A stretch of DNA of 64,000 nucleotides from Bacteroidales bacterium. GTDB lineage: Bacteria; Bacteroidota; Bacteroidia; Bacteroidales; WCHB1-69. A program made the position numbers and the translations under genes. The notes under the pieces were generated by a model. It was not told where the DNA came from, did not search any database, and saw nothing but the letters and a program-made list of their open reading frames with translations. The stretch is taken from contig JAGCGA010000012.1 of assembly GCA_017649855.1 (NCBI GenBank), positions 62,001 to 126,000 on the forward strand, given 5' to 3'. Positions 50,277-58,057 of the stretch are shown piece after piece (positions within the stretch are counted from its first letter, which is position 1; each line of letters starts with the position of its first letter).

Positions 50277-51716
50277 TTAGAACTTGAATCCGACGGTGGC
50301 GATGATGCGGTGGTAGGTGCTGCTTACCCGGGCAGGATCTACATAGTAGGAGTTGTAGAGCCAAGTGTCGTCTTTGGACAGACCTAAGACGTATGCCATA
50401 TCGAAGAACACTCTCTTGGCGCGGATGCCGAAGCCGGCGGAAGCGTAATGGGCGCTGCCAACCTTCTTGTCATCCACTAGTTTGTACGGAGACATCTTGA
50501 AGTTGTATCCAGCACGTACATAGAGCATTTGAGACAGGGCCACCTCGCCGCCGATACGGAAGGAGTGTCCCAAACCATATTTGGTGACGATGTTGTCATT
50601 CTCCGTGTTGAAGCTATAGTCATCGGCGGAGAGCTTAGCCAGGGAGTAGTCGGTCAACTCATACTCAGCGGACACGAAGGCGCGCTTGTTGAGGATGAAG
50701 GCCACGCTGACGTTCGCTTTCAATGGAGTGGTCAAGGCAAAGTGGTAAAGATTGCTATAGTCGGAGAATTCATTGCTGTTGTTCACCCAGTTGGAGGAGA
50801 AGGAGCGGTAGAAGGAGTCTTTGATCTTCCAGAAGAAGGAGGGGGTTTGGAAGCCAAGGCCGAAGCGGAAGAAGCTGACAGGCTGGTAGATCAAGCCCAA
50901 CTTGAAGTTGATGCCCGAGCCGGTATTGCGCTGTTTGGTGGTCACGGTGTAGTCAGTGATGCCAGCCAAAGCCTCGCCGCTGGCGGCAGATTCGTTGAGG
51001 ACGGTATATTGGGTGATGTCCAGGATGGGGAATCCGAGGCCTGCACCGATGAAGAGTTGATCGTTGTAGTTACCACCAAAGTTGATGGTGATTTCATCCA
51101 GGGCGCCGGAGGTTTTGACGGAGGCATTCTGGTTGAGGTCTCGAGCGTGGAAGGGGCTCCAGAACTGGCTGTTGTTGCCAGGGATGGTGTCTATTACCCA
51201 GGTGTCGTAGGCTAGCTGTGCGTCCAGTCCCAAGGATGCGGAACTGTTGGCAGCATCCAAAAGAGGATCCGAGAATGAGGAGTTGGAGATGCCCTCAACG
51301 CCATAGGAGTTGTTGTAGTCTTTAAGACGGTTGTATCCGAAGCCGAAGTGCCAGTAGCGCCAGTTGGAGTTCTCGCGGTTGATGCTCGTGCTGAGCACCA
51401 TGCCCACTTGGGGAACGGCATACTTCATCTTCTTGCTGCTGCGAATGTTGCCGTAGTAGGTCGCGTCATTTTGCAGGATAGAGAGTGACATGGGGGTGAA
51501 GGAGACCTCCGATTTCTTGTAGAGTCCGATAGCGGCGGGGTTGCTTATGAGGGCCGAGAAATCGCCACCCACTGCACCGAAAGCTCTGCCGGCACCCATG
51601 TAACGGGCGGTCCCGACGGGATCATTCTGAGAAAAAAGGTATGCTTCGTAGTCATTTTGGCCCAGCATGGTGCTGAAAAGGCCTATACAGATGGCAAAAA
51701 CAAGGATTCTTTTCAT
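50277..51716 (-). CDS. OmpP1/FadL-like outer-membrane beta-barrel protein
   Basis: A 479-residue barrel protein: signal peptide ending near MLGQ, then the FadL/TodX-like start GTARYMGAGRAFGAVGGDFSALISNPAAIGLYKKSEVSF (in segments), in which NPA is the family hallmark, and about 14 amphipathic strands ending VGFKF. FadL proteins carry hydrophobic compounds across the outer membrane; the ligand here is unknown. First of three tightly spaced genes; 47 bp downstream of the low-complexity lipoprotein, with no -7 box in that gap, so the lipoprotein promoter may serve all four. Confidence 0.85.
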   Translation of the reverse strand: MKRILVFAICIGLFSTMLGQNDYEAYLFSQNDPVGTARYMGAGRAFGAVGGDFSALISNPAAIGLYKKSEVSFTPMSLSILQNDATYYGNIRSSKKMKYAVPQVGMVLSTSINRENSNWRYWHFGFGYNRLKDYNNSYGVEGISNSSFSDPLLDAANSSASLGLDAQLAYDTWVIDTIPGNNSQFWSPFHARDLNQNASVKTSGALDEITINFGGNYNDQLFIGAGLGFPILDITQYTVLNESAASGEALAGITDYTVTTKQRNTGSGINFKLGLIYQPVSFFRFGLGFQTPSFFWKIKDSFYRSFSSNWVNNSNEFSDYSNLYHFALTTPLKANVSVAFILNKRAFVSAEYELTDYSLAKLSADDYSFNTENDNIVTKYGLGHSFRIGGEVALSQMLYVRAGYNFKMSPYKLVDDKKVGSAHYASAGFGIRAKRVFFDMAYVLGLSKDDTWLYNSYYVDPARVSSTYHRIIATVGFKF

Positions 51717-51763
51717 TTTTTTATGTTCTTAATAAATTATGCTATTTTGAAAATGAGGTTGCA

Positions 51764-53413
51764 TTATCGATGGCCGCCACTGCTGCGGGAGGAACTGCTG
51801 CTGCTACTGTGAGAAGATCCGCTGCTGTGGGAGGAAGAACCGCTATAACTGCTGCGAGATGAAGATGATCCGCTATAGCTACTTCTGGAAGAGGAACTTC
51901 CGCTGTTGTAACTGCTGCTTCTGGACGAAGAGCTGCTGGGCGAATAACTGCTTCTAGGGGAAGAGCTGCCACTGTTATAGCTGTTGCTTCTGGAAGAGGA
52001 ACTGCTCGGAGTGTAGCCGCTTCTGGAGCTGGAGGAAGAGCTGCCGCTTTGGTAATTGCCACTTCTGGAAGAGGAGCTACTGGGCGCATAACCACTTCTG
52101 GAGCTGGAAGAGCCGTTGTTGTAGCTGGAAGAAGGTCTGGTCGTCGTCGTTCTGGAACTGCCATCGGAAGAACGGATGATGGTCGTGGTGGCAGGTTTGG
52201 GAGAAGCACTGCTAGAGGCCGGACGGGTAGTAGAAGAGGCAGGCGTCGTCGTTCTGGACGGAGTTGTCGGAGTCGTTGTGGTGGTTCTGGCCGGAGTGGT
52301 TGTCGTTGTACTCGTTCTGGCAGGAGTGGTCGTCGTTGTAGTAGTGCTCGTTCTGGCCGGAGTCGTGGTGGTCGTCGTGTTGGTTCTGGAAGTGGCTGTA
52401 GGCGTGGTTGTGGTCGTTCTGGCCGGAGCGGTGGCAGTGGAAGAAGAGACGTTCGTTCTGGTAGCGGTTGTATTGTGCGAGTTGGCCGTGGAAGTGGCGG
52501 TGCGAGCATTGGCAGTTGTGGAGCCAGAGGCGCTGTGCGTTGCCGCCATCGTCTGGTATGTCTGGTTGAAAGAGGCCGGAGAGCTGACCGTAGAGTAGCG
52601 GTTGTTGTTGTCGTTGTTGGTGTAGGTGGATCCGAAGAGGTTGTTATCCAGGTCTCTTTCTCTGTGACGGCCGTTGCCTACGGAAAGTCCGACAGACTCG
52701 CGATGGCCATAGTGGAAGGTGTTGTTCTGATCGTGGTTGTTGTGATAGAAGTTGCTGGCCCAGTGACTGCCCGGATGGTTCCAGTAGTCAAAATGACCAT
52801 AGTGCCCGTGGTGATGATGGTACCAAGGATGGAAGTGATGATAGTGGAACGGATCGTAGTAACCCCAGCCCCAGCCATAGTTGAAGCCCCAGTAGTCATA
52901 ACCATAATAGTAGGGACGAACATAATAGCTCGGCCACCACCAGTTATAACCCAAGTAGATGCTGTAGCCCCAGCTGTAGGGATTGTAGTCATACCAGTAG
53001 GTGTTGGTGTACCAAGGATCATAGTAGCTCCAGCCGTAATTGATGCCGGTATGGAATCTGCGGAGTCTGGAGGTGTAATAATAATCGTAATAGTCATCAT
53101 CGTTGTAGGACGACAATGTATAAGTGGGGCTTTCAACCATGTAGTTTTTCACTACAGGCTCTGACATTCCGGCGTAAAAACTCTGGGTCCGCAGCAGGTT
53201 ACCCTCCTCATCATATTCGTACACGATGGAGTCGGGCTGCAGCTCCGTGGTTTTCGCATTGCTCTCAGACAAGCCTTTGGATGCGACCGCAGACTTGTAT
53301 TGGGCGTCACTTGAGGATGAATAAACGTCATCGTAGACGGCATAATTCTCTGTCATGCAGGCAGAAAGAAGGAATGCCAAAGATACTGATGCGATAAGAA
53401 ATAGTTTTTTCAT
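51764..53413 (-). CDS. Lipoprotein with aromatic/His-rich head and Thr- and Ser-rich repeats
   Basis: A 549-residue lipoprotein (lipobox LSAC, Cys19). After a short acidic N terminus comes a Tyr/Trp/Gly/Asp region (about 100-235) with dense aromatics and a His cluster (HYHHFHPWYHHHHGHYGHF), which could bind metal. Residues about 290-430 are Thr/Pro/Ala repeats (ARTSTTTTTTTP-like), and 430-549 are Ser/Arg/Tyr repeats (SSSSSRSGYTP-like). I do not recognise a named domain. The composition suggests an extended stalk displayed on the outer membrane; the repeats resemble those of the DUF6515-like protein at 23369. Own -7 box at 53468-53476. Confidence 0.75.
   Translation of the reverse strand: MKKLFLIASVSLAFLLSACMTENYAVYDDVYSSSSDAQYKSAVASKGLSESNAKTTELQPDSIVYEYDEEGNLLRTQSFYAGMSEPVVKNYMVESPTYTLSSYNDDDYYDYYYTSRLRRFHTGINYGWSYYDPWYTNTYWYDYNPYSWGYSIYLGYNWWWPSYYVRPYYYGYDYWGFNYGWGWGYYDPFHYHHFHPWYHHHHGHYGHFDYWNHPGSHWASNFYHNNHDQNNTFHYGHRESVGLSVGNGRHRERDLDNNLFGSTYTNNDNNNRYSTVSSPASFNQTYQTMAATHSASGSTTANARTATSTANSHNTTATRTNVSSSTATAPARTTTTTPTATSRTNTTTTTTPARTSTTTTTTTPARTSTTTTTPARTTTTTPTTPSRTTTPASSTTRPASSSASPKPATTTIIRSSDGSSRTTTTRPSSSYNNGSSSSRSGYAPSSSSSRSGNYQSGSSSSSSRSGYTPSSSSSRSNSYNSGSSSPRSSYSPSSSSSRSSSYNSGSSSSRSSYSGSSSSRSSYSGSSSHSSGSSHSSSSSSSRSSGGHR
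51767..52516 (-). repeat. Low-complexity Thr/Pro and Ser/Arg coding repeats
   Basis: Degenerate repeats in the 3' half of the lipoprotein gene: units near TTTTTPARTS, then SSSSSRSGYxP and NSGSSSSRSSYS. Imperfect at DNA level but similar enough to recombine. Confidence 0.7.
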
Positions 53414-53441
53414 AAAGTCCTCCGTATGTTTTGAAATTTAG

Positions 53442-53450
53442 TATTTTTGC
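53442..53450 (+). promoter_or_regulatory. Candidate -7 box for proS
   Basis: TATTTTTGC on plus; would give a leader of about 97 nt to ATG 53554. It faces the lipoprotein box only 17 bp away. Confidence 0.5.
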
Positions 53451-53467
53451 AACAAAGTTTATAGACG

Positions 53468-53476
53468 GCAAAGATA
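53468..53476 (-). promoter_or_regulatory. -7 box for the low-complexity lipoprotein
   Basis: Minus-strand TATCTTTGC, 55 nt before ATG 53413. Confidence 0.6.
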
Positions 53477-53553
53477 CTAAAAAGTTAATTCTTTGTCGGA
53501 AAAAAATCTAAGCCTAATAATTAAAAATCCTTAATAGATAAATACTGAATAAT

Positions 53554-55029
53554 ATGGCAAAAAATTCAACTACTCGTGAAGAGAATTATTCCCAATGGTA
53601 CAATGATATTGTGAAGAATGCAGACTTGGCGGAGAATTCGTCCGTTCGTGGATGTATGGTCATAAAACCCTATGGATATGCTATTTGGGAAAAGGTTCAC
53701 GACTCTCTGGACAAGATGTTTAAGGATACGGGGCACGTGAATGCCTATTTCCCGTTGTTCATCCCGAAGTCTTTTTTCAGCCGTGAGGCCAGTCATGTGG
53801 AGGGCTTTGCCAAGGAGTGTGCGGTGGTGACGCATTATCGTCTGAAGAATGCAGAAGATGGTAGCGGTGTGGTCGTGGATCCTGAGGCAAAACTGGAGGA
53901 GGAATTGATTGTCCGCCCCACTTCCGAGACGATCATCTGGAACACCTATAAGAATTGGATTCAGTCATACCGTGATCTTCCGATCCTTTGTAACCAGTGG
54001 GCCAACGTGGTCCGTTGGGAGATGCGTACCCGTTTGTTCCTGCGTACGGCTGAGTTCTTGTGGCAGGAGGGACACACCGCCCACGCCACCCGCGAGGAGG
54101 CGGTGGCTGAAACTGAGCGCATGCTGCATGTGTATGCCGATTTTGTAGAGAATTTCATGGCTATTCCGGTGATCAAGGGCGTGAAATCTCCCAATGAGCG
54201 CTTCGCAGGTGCTTTGGATACTTACTGTATCGAAGCGTTGATGCAGGATGGTAAGGCTCTTCAGGCCGGCACCTCACACTTCTTGGGCCAGAACTTTGCC
54301 AAGGCTTTCGATGTCAAGTTCCTCAACAAAGAGAATCAGTTGGAGTATGTTTGGGCTACCTCTTGGGGTGTTTCCACCCGTCTGATCGGCGCTCTCATTA
54401 TGACCCACTCCGATGACAATGGATTGGTTCTTCCTCCGAAACTTGCTCCTACACAAGTTGTTATCGTGCCTATTTACAAAAATGAAGAACAACGTCAAGC
54501 TATCGCCGAGAAGGTTGATTCCTTGGTCCAAGAGCTGAAGGCCTTGAATATCACGGTCAAGTTTGATAATGACGACACCAAGCGTTCCGGATGGAAGTTC
54601 AATGAGTATGAGCAGAAAGGCGTTCCTGTCCGGGTGGCTATCGGCCCGCGCGACTTGGAGAACAACCAGGCAGAAGTTGCCCGTCGAGACACCCTGACCA
54701 AGGAGGTCATCTCTTTCGACGGCTTGGCATCCTATATTCAAAAATTATTGGTTGACATACAAAATAATCTCTTCCAAAAAGCGTTAACATTCAGAGAGAC
54801 ACACACCTATAAGGCTGACACGTGGGACGAATTCATCGATTTGCTGGATAACAAGCCTGGTTTTGTGTACGCTCACTGGGATGGTACCGCCGAGACGGAA
54901 GACAAGATCAAGGAACTTTCCAAGGCCACCATACGTTGCATCCCCTTTGACAATCCGAAGGAAGATGGCAAGTGCATCCTGACCGGCAAGCCTTCCACCC
55001 AGCGAGTACTCTTTGCTAGAGCCTATTAG
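53554..55029 (+). CDS. proS: Proline--tRNA ligase (short, eukaryote/archaeal-like type)
   Basis: Charges tRNA-Pro with proline. 491 residues, the short form without the editing insertion seen in E. coli ProRS. Class II motifs: [39 protein letters not shown], motif 2 [26 protein letters not shown] (split), [12 protein letters not shown], motif 3 [21 protein letters not shown] (split), then an anticodon domain and a C-terminal zinc-like domain ending RVLFARAY. First of three genes with mazG (12 bp) and the PorE-like gene (20 bp). Confidence 0.96.
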   Translation: MAKNSTTREENYSQWYNDIVKNADLAENSSVRGCMVIKPYGYAIWEKVHDSLDKMFKDTGHVNAYFPLFIPKSFFSREASHVEGFAKECAVVTHYRLKNAEDGSGVVVDPEAKLEEELIVRPTSETIIWNTYKNWIQSYRDLPILCNQWANVVRWEMRTRLFLRTAEFLWQEGHTAHATREEAVAETERMLHVYADFVENFMAIPVIKGVKSPNERFAGALDTYCIEALMQDGKALQAGTSHFLGQNFAKAFDVKFLNKENQLEYVWATSWGVSTRLIGALIMTHSDDNGLVLPPKLAPTQVVIVPIYKNEEQRQAIAEKVDSLVQELKALNITVKFDNDDTKRSGWKFNEYEQKGVPVRVAIGPRDLENNQAEVARRDTLTKEVISFDGLASYIQKLLVDIQNNLFQKALTFRETHTYKADTWDEFIDLLDNKPGFVYAHWDGTAETEDKIKELSKATIRCIPFDNPKEDGKCILTGKPSTQRVLFARAY

Positions 55030-55041
55030 TAGATACGATAT

Positions 55042-55809
55042 ATGGATGAAAGACTGCAGGCCTTTGAGCGCCTATTGAATATCATGGACGACCTGCGTGC
55101 CCAGTGCCCGTGGGATCGCGAGCAGACCTTCGACACGTTGCGCTGCCTCACCATTGAGGAAACCTATGAGTTGTCGGATGCCATCGTGGAGAAGAACTAT
55201 GCCGACATGTGCAAGGAGTTGGGCGACCTGCTCCTGCACGTGGTCTTCTATGCTAAAATCGCAGACGAAGAGCAACGTTTTGATATAACGAAAGTTATAA
55301 ACCAACTCTGCGACAAGCTGATCCGCCGTCACCCCCATATCTATGGCAATGTTGAGTCGAACACGGCTACAGAAGTCCATCAAAACTGGGAAAAAATCAA
55401 GTTGCAGAAAGAGGGGAACCGATCCGTATTGGGTGGTGTGCCCCAGTCGCTGCCTGCTTTGATCAAAGCTTTCCGTATTCAAGAAAAGGTCAGCGGAGTG
55501 GGTTTTGATTGGAATAACCGCGACGAAGTGTGGGATAAGGTGCAGGAAGAGATGGGTGAACTTCAGCAGGAGGTCTCGCAAAACTCTGATAAAGTGGAAG
55601 ATGAACTGGGCGACCTCTTCTTTGCCCTCATCAACTACGCCCGTTTCCTGAATCTGAATCCTGAGGATGCTTTGGAGAAAACCAACCGCAAATTCATCCG
55701 CCGTTTTCAGTATATTGAACAGCAGGCCAAAGCTAACAATCAGAAAATCACTGATTTGTCTTTGGACACCATGGAGTCCTACTGGCAAGAGGCTAAAACA
55801 AAGGAATAA
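55042..55809 (+). CDS. mazG: Nucleoside triphosphate pyrophosphohydrolase MazG
   Basis: Hydrolyses (d)NTPs to monophosphates, a house-cleaning enzyme. 255 residues with two tandem MazG domains: LRAQCPWDREQTFDTLR, TIEETYELSDAIVEKN and ELGDLLLHVVFYAKIADE in the first; KVQEEMGELQQEVSQN and DELGDLFFALINYARFLN in the second. ExxE...ExxD metal-binding patterns are intact in both. It lies between proS and the PorE-like gene. Confidence 0.95.
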   Translation: MDERLQAFERLLNIMDDLRAQCPWDREQTFDTLRCLTIEETYELSDAIVEKNYADMCKELGDLLLHVVFYAKIADEEQRFDITKVINQLCDKLIRRHPHIYGNVESNTATEVHQNWEKIKLQKEGNRSVLGGVPQSLPALIKAFRIQEKVSGVGFDWNNRDEVWDKVQEEMGELQQEVSQNSDKVEDELGDLFFALINYARFLNLNPEDALEKTNRKFIRRFQYIEQQAKANNQKITDLSLDTMESYWQEAKTKE

Positions 55810-55829
55810 TCTATTTATAATAACTATAT

Positions 55830-57755
55830 ATGAATAATAAAATAATAGTATATATAATTATATTGTTACTTGGCTTCATGCCAGTCGAGGTGTTGGCGCA
55901 AAAGCGTTCCAAGGCCGCCGACTATTGCGAGAAAGCCGAGAAGGCCCTCAACCAGCGTGATTTCGGCAAGGCGATTGCCTATTTGAAGCAGGCTCTTCAG
56001 AAGGATCCTCTCTATGCGGATGCTTATATTTTGATGGGTGATGCTTACAACTTCACCTTGAAGTCTGATTCAGCGGCAAGTTGTTATGATCGGGCTGTCG
56101 AGTTGATTGGGGAGCCTGACCCCTTGTTGTATCATATTACCGCCACGGAGTTCATGAAGTGTGGGCGTTATGATAAGGCTGCCCGTCATTTTGAGACTTT
56201 CCTAAAAAAAGGACTTCAATATACGGATGTGTTGACGGAAGCCCAGAAGGGTTTAGCCAATTGCAAGTTCGCGCTCGAGGCGATGAAGAATCCTGTCAAT
56301 TACCAATTGCAGAATATGGGTCCCAACATCAATTCCGAATGGGATGAGTCATTGGCAGCCCTTACGGCTGATGATGAGACCATCATCTTCACGGTGAGAA
56401 GGCCGAAAGATGCGCATACGGTTTGTGCTTTTTGCATGAATGAGGAAGACTTGTACAGTGCTGAGCAGCGTGACAATGCCTGGACAGTGCGCAAGGTGCT
56501 GGCCTCACCAGTGACCACGGGCTATAACGAGGGTGCGCAGAGCATCTCGCCCGATGGCAACTACCTGCTCTATACCATGTGCAATGCCGACTATGGTATC
56601 GGCAGCTGTGATCTCTATTGGGCCAAGCGCATTGGAGACCGCTGGTCACGGCCCCGCAACTTTGGCACGCCGGTCAACTCGGGAGCTTGGGAGAGCCAGC
56701 CCTCCATGGCCGCCGATGGGGTCACCATCTATTTTGCCTCCTCCCGCCCCGGCGGCTTTGGGGGTATGGACATCTGGAAGACCACGATGACTTCTGAAGG
56801 CGCCTTCACCGCACCGGAGAACCTGGGCGCCACCATCAATACACCCGAGGATGATGCCGCCCCGTTCATCCATAGCGACGGGCACACCCTCTACTTCGCC
56901 TCTAATGGCCGGGTGGGCATGGGTGGCTACGACCTCTACTATTCCACCTTGCAGCCTGATGGAAGTTGGAGTGAACCGCAGAATCTCGGTTATCCGATCA
57001 ACACCTGGAATGACGAGATCAATATCTTCATCAATGCCAAGGGTACTACCGCCTATATCGCCTCGGACAAGGAAGGCGGCCTGGGTGGCCTTGACCTTTA
57101 TAGTTTCGAGTTGGACGACAACCTGCGTCCCAGTCCGGTTACCTATATTAAAGGACGGGTGCGGGATGCCGAGACGGGTGCCCCTCTGCAGGCCGAGTTG
57201 CAGATGATCGATCTGGAGACCAACCGACTGCTTACCGGTACCACCTCCGACGTCGAGACTGGTGAGTATCTTGCCTGTATCCACACGGGAAAGAATGTGC
57301 TGCTCAACGTCTCCCATCCGGGATACCCCTTCTATTCGGAGAACTTCCAGCTGGAGCAGTCCTACAACCAGCTTCAACCCTATTTGAAAGACATTACCCT
57401 GCAGCGTGCAGAGGTGGGGACGGTGGTTGTTTTGAAGAATATCTTCTTCGACTTTGACAAGAGCGAGCTCAAGGCTGAATCGTATGTGGAGCTTGACAAG
57501 CTGGTGGAGTACCTGCATCATAATAAGGTAAGGATCGAGATTGGCGGCCATACCGACAATACGGGCAGTCGCGAATACAACGAAAAGCTCTCCCAGGACC
57601 GTGCCAAGTCGGTATATGACTACCTGGTGGCGCACGGGATTGCTGCTGACAGGCTCCAATATCGGGGCTATGGGATGCAAAAACCCATCGATACCAACGA
57701 CACGGAAGAGGGTAGAGCCAACAATCGGCGTACCGAATTCACGATTATACGCTAA
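55830..57755 (+). CDS. TPR/propeller/OmpA-domain protein, PorE-like
   Basis: A 641-residue envelope protein with the domain order known for the T9SS protein PorE (PG1058) of Porphyromonas: N-terminal TPR repeats (about 25-150, FGKAIAYLKQALQKDPLYADAY), a PD40/WD40 propeller (about 160-420, repeated DGxTIYFASxRxGGxGGxDLY units such as ISPDGNYLLYTMCN and GVTIYFASSRPGGFGGMD), a carboxypeptidase-regulatory-like domain (about 425-515, IKGRVRDAETGAPLQAEL) and a C-terminal OmpA domain (about 525-641, FFDFDKSELK, GHTDNTGSREYNEKLSQDRA) that binds peptidoglycan. PorE is a lipoprotein, but here the signal peptide (FMPVEVLAQ) lacks a lipobox. A terminator follows at 57828. Confidence 0.85.
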   Translation: MNNKIIVYIIILLLGFMPVEVLAQKRSKAADYCEKAEKALNQRDFGKAIAYLKQALQKDPLYADAYILMGDAYNFTLKSDSAASCYDRAVELIGEPDPLLYHITATEFMKCGRYDKAARHFETFLKKGLQYTDVLTEAQKGLANCKFALEAMKNPVNYQLQNMGPNINSEWDESLAALTADDETIIFTVRRPKDAHTVCAFCMNEEDLYSAEQRDNAWTVRKVLASPVTTGYNEGAQSISPDGNYLLYTMCNADYGIGSCDLYWAKRIGDRWSRPRNFGTPVNSGAWESQPSMAADGVTIYFASSRPGGFGGMDIWKTTMTSEGAFTAPENLGATINTPEDDAAPFIHSDGHTLYFASNGRVGMGGYDLYYSTLQPDGSWSEPQNLGYPINTWNDEINIFINAKGTTAYIASDKEGGLGGLDLYSFELDDNLRPSPVTYIKGRVRDAETGAPLQAELQMIDLETNRLLTGTTSDVETGEYLACIHTGKNVLLNVSHPGYPFYSENFQLEQSYNQLQPYLKDITLQRAEVGTVVVLKNIFFDFDKSELKAESYVELDKLVEYLHHNKVRIEIGGHTDNTGSREYNEKLSQDRAKSVYDYLVAHGIAADRLQYRGYGMQKPIDTNDTEEGRANNRRTEFTIIR

Positions 57756-57827
57756 AAAAATGTTGATAAGCTATTGGGATATGGCTTGACGGATGTGTTT
57801 TCTAAAATAGTCTATCTCAGCAATATA

Positions 57828-57860
57828 AGGGCGTTCTCATTTGGGGACGCCCTAGTTTTT
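57828..57860 (+). terminator. Terminator after the PorE-like gene
   Basis: An 11-bp stem AGGGCGTTCTC / GGGGACGCCCT (two G-T pairs), 4-nt loop, then AGTTTTT. Confidence 0.82.
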
Positions 57861-57936
57861 CACAATGCTGCCCCTTTATTTTTTCAGAATTGTTGAAAAA
57901 AAATTTTCTCAAGAGTATATGAATAAAAAAAAAATG

Positions 57937-57945
57937 TATTTTTGC
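57937..57945 (+). promoter_or_regulatory. -7 box for the giant surface protein
   Basis: TATTTTTGC, 113 nt before ATG 58058. Confidence 0.65.
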
Positions 57946-58057
57946 AAGTTGAATTTTTAGTGTAATGTATAGTTCTGTAGTATGCTAAATAGTAAGACAA
58001 TACGAACGATAAAGAAGAAAAAATAATAATTAATAATAACAAACAATAAAAAACAGT

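Larger units (their letters stand above)
57756..58057 (+). other. Intergenic region with terminator, promoter and A-rich leader
   Basis: This 302-bp gap holds the PorE-like gene's terminator (57828-57860), a -7 box (57937-57945) and a leader of about 106 nt to ATG 58058. The leader is very rich in A and low in structure (AATAATAATTAATAATAAC), a form that suits strong ribosome loading without Shine-Dalgarno. No gene or RNA family recognised. Confidence 0.6.

Noticed and set aside
52049..53164. A 371-residue plus-strand frame opposite the low-complexity lipoprotein, and 23549-24349 opposite the DUF6515-like gene
   Set aside because: Both are reverse readings of repetitive Ser/Thr codons, giving Gly/Arg/Val repeats without signals; the minus-strand genes have signal peptides and promoters.
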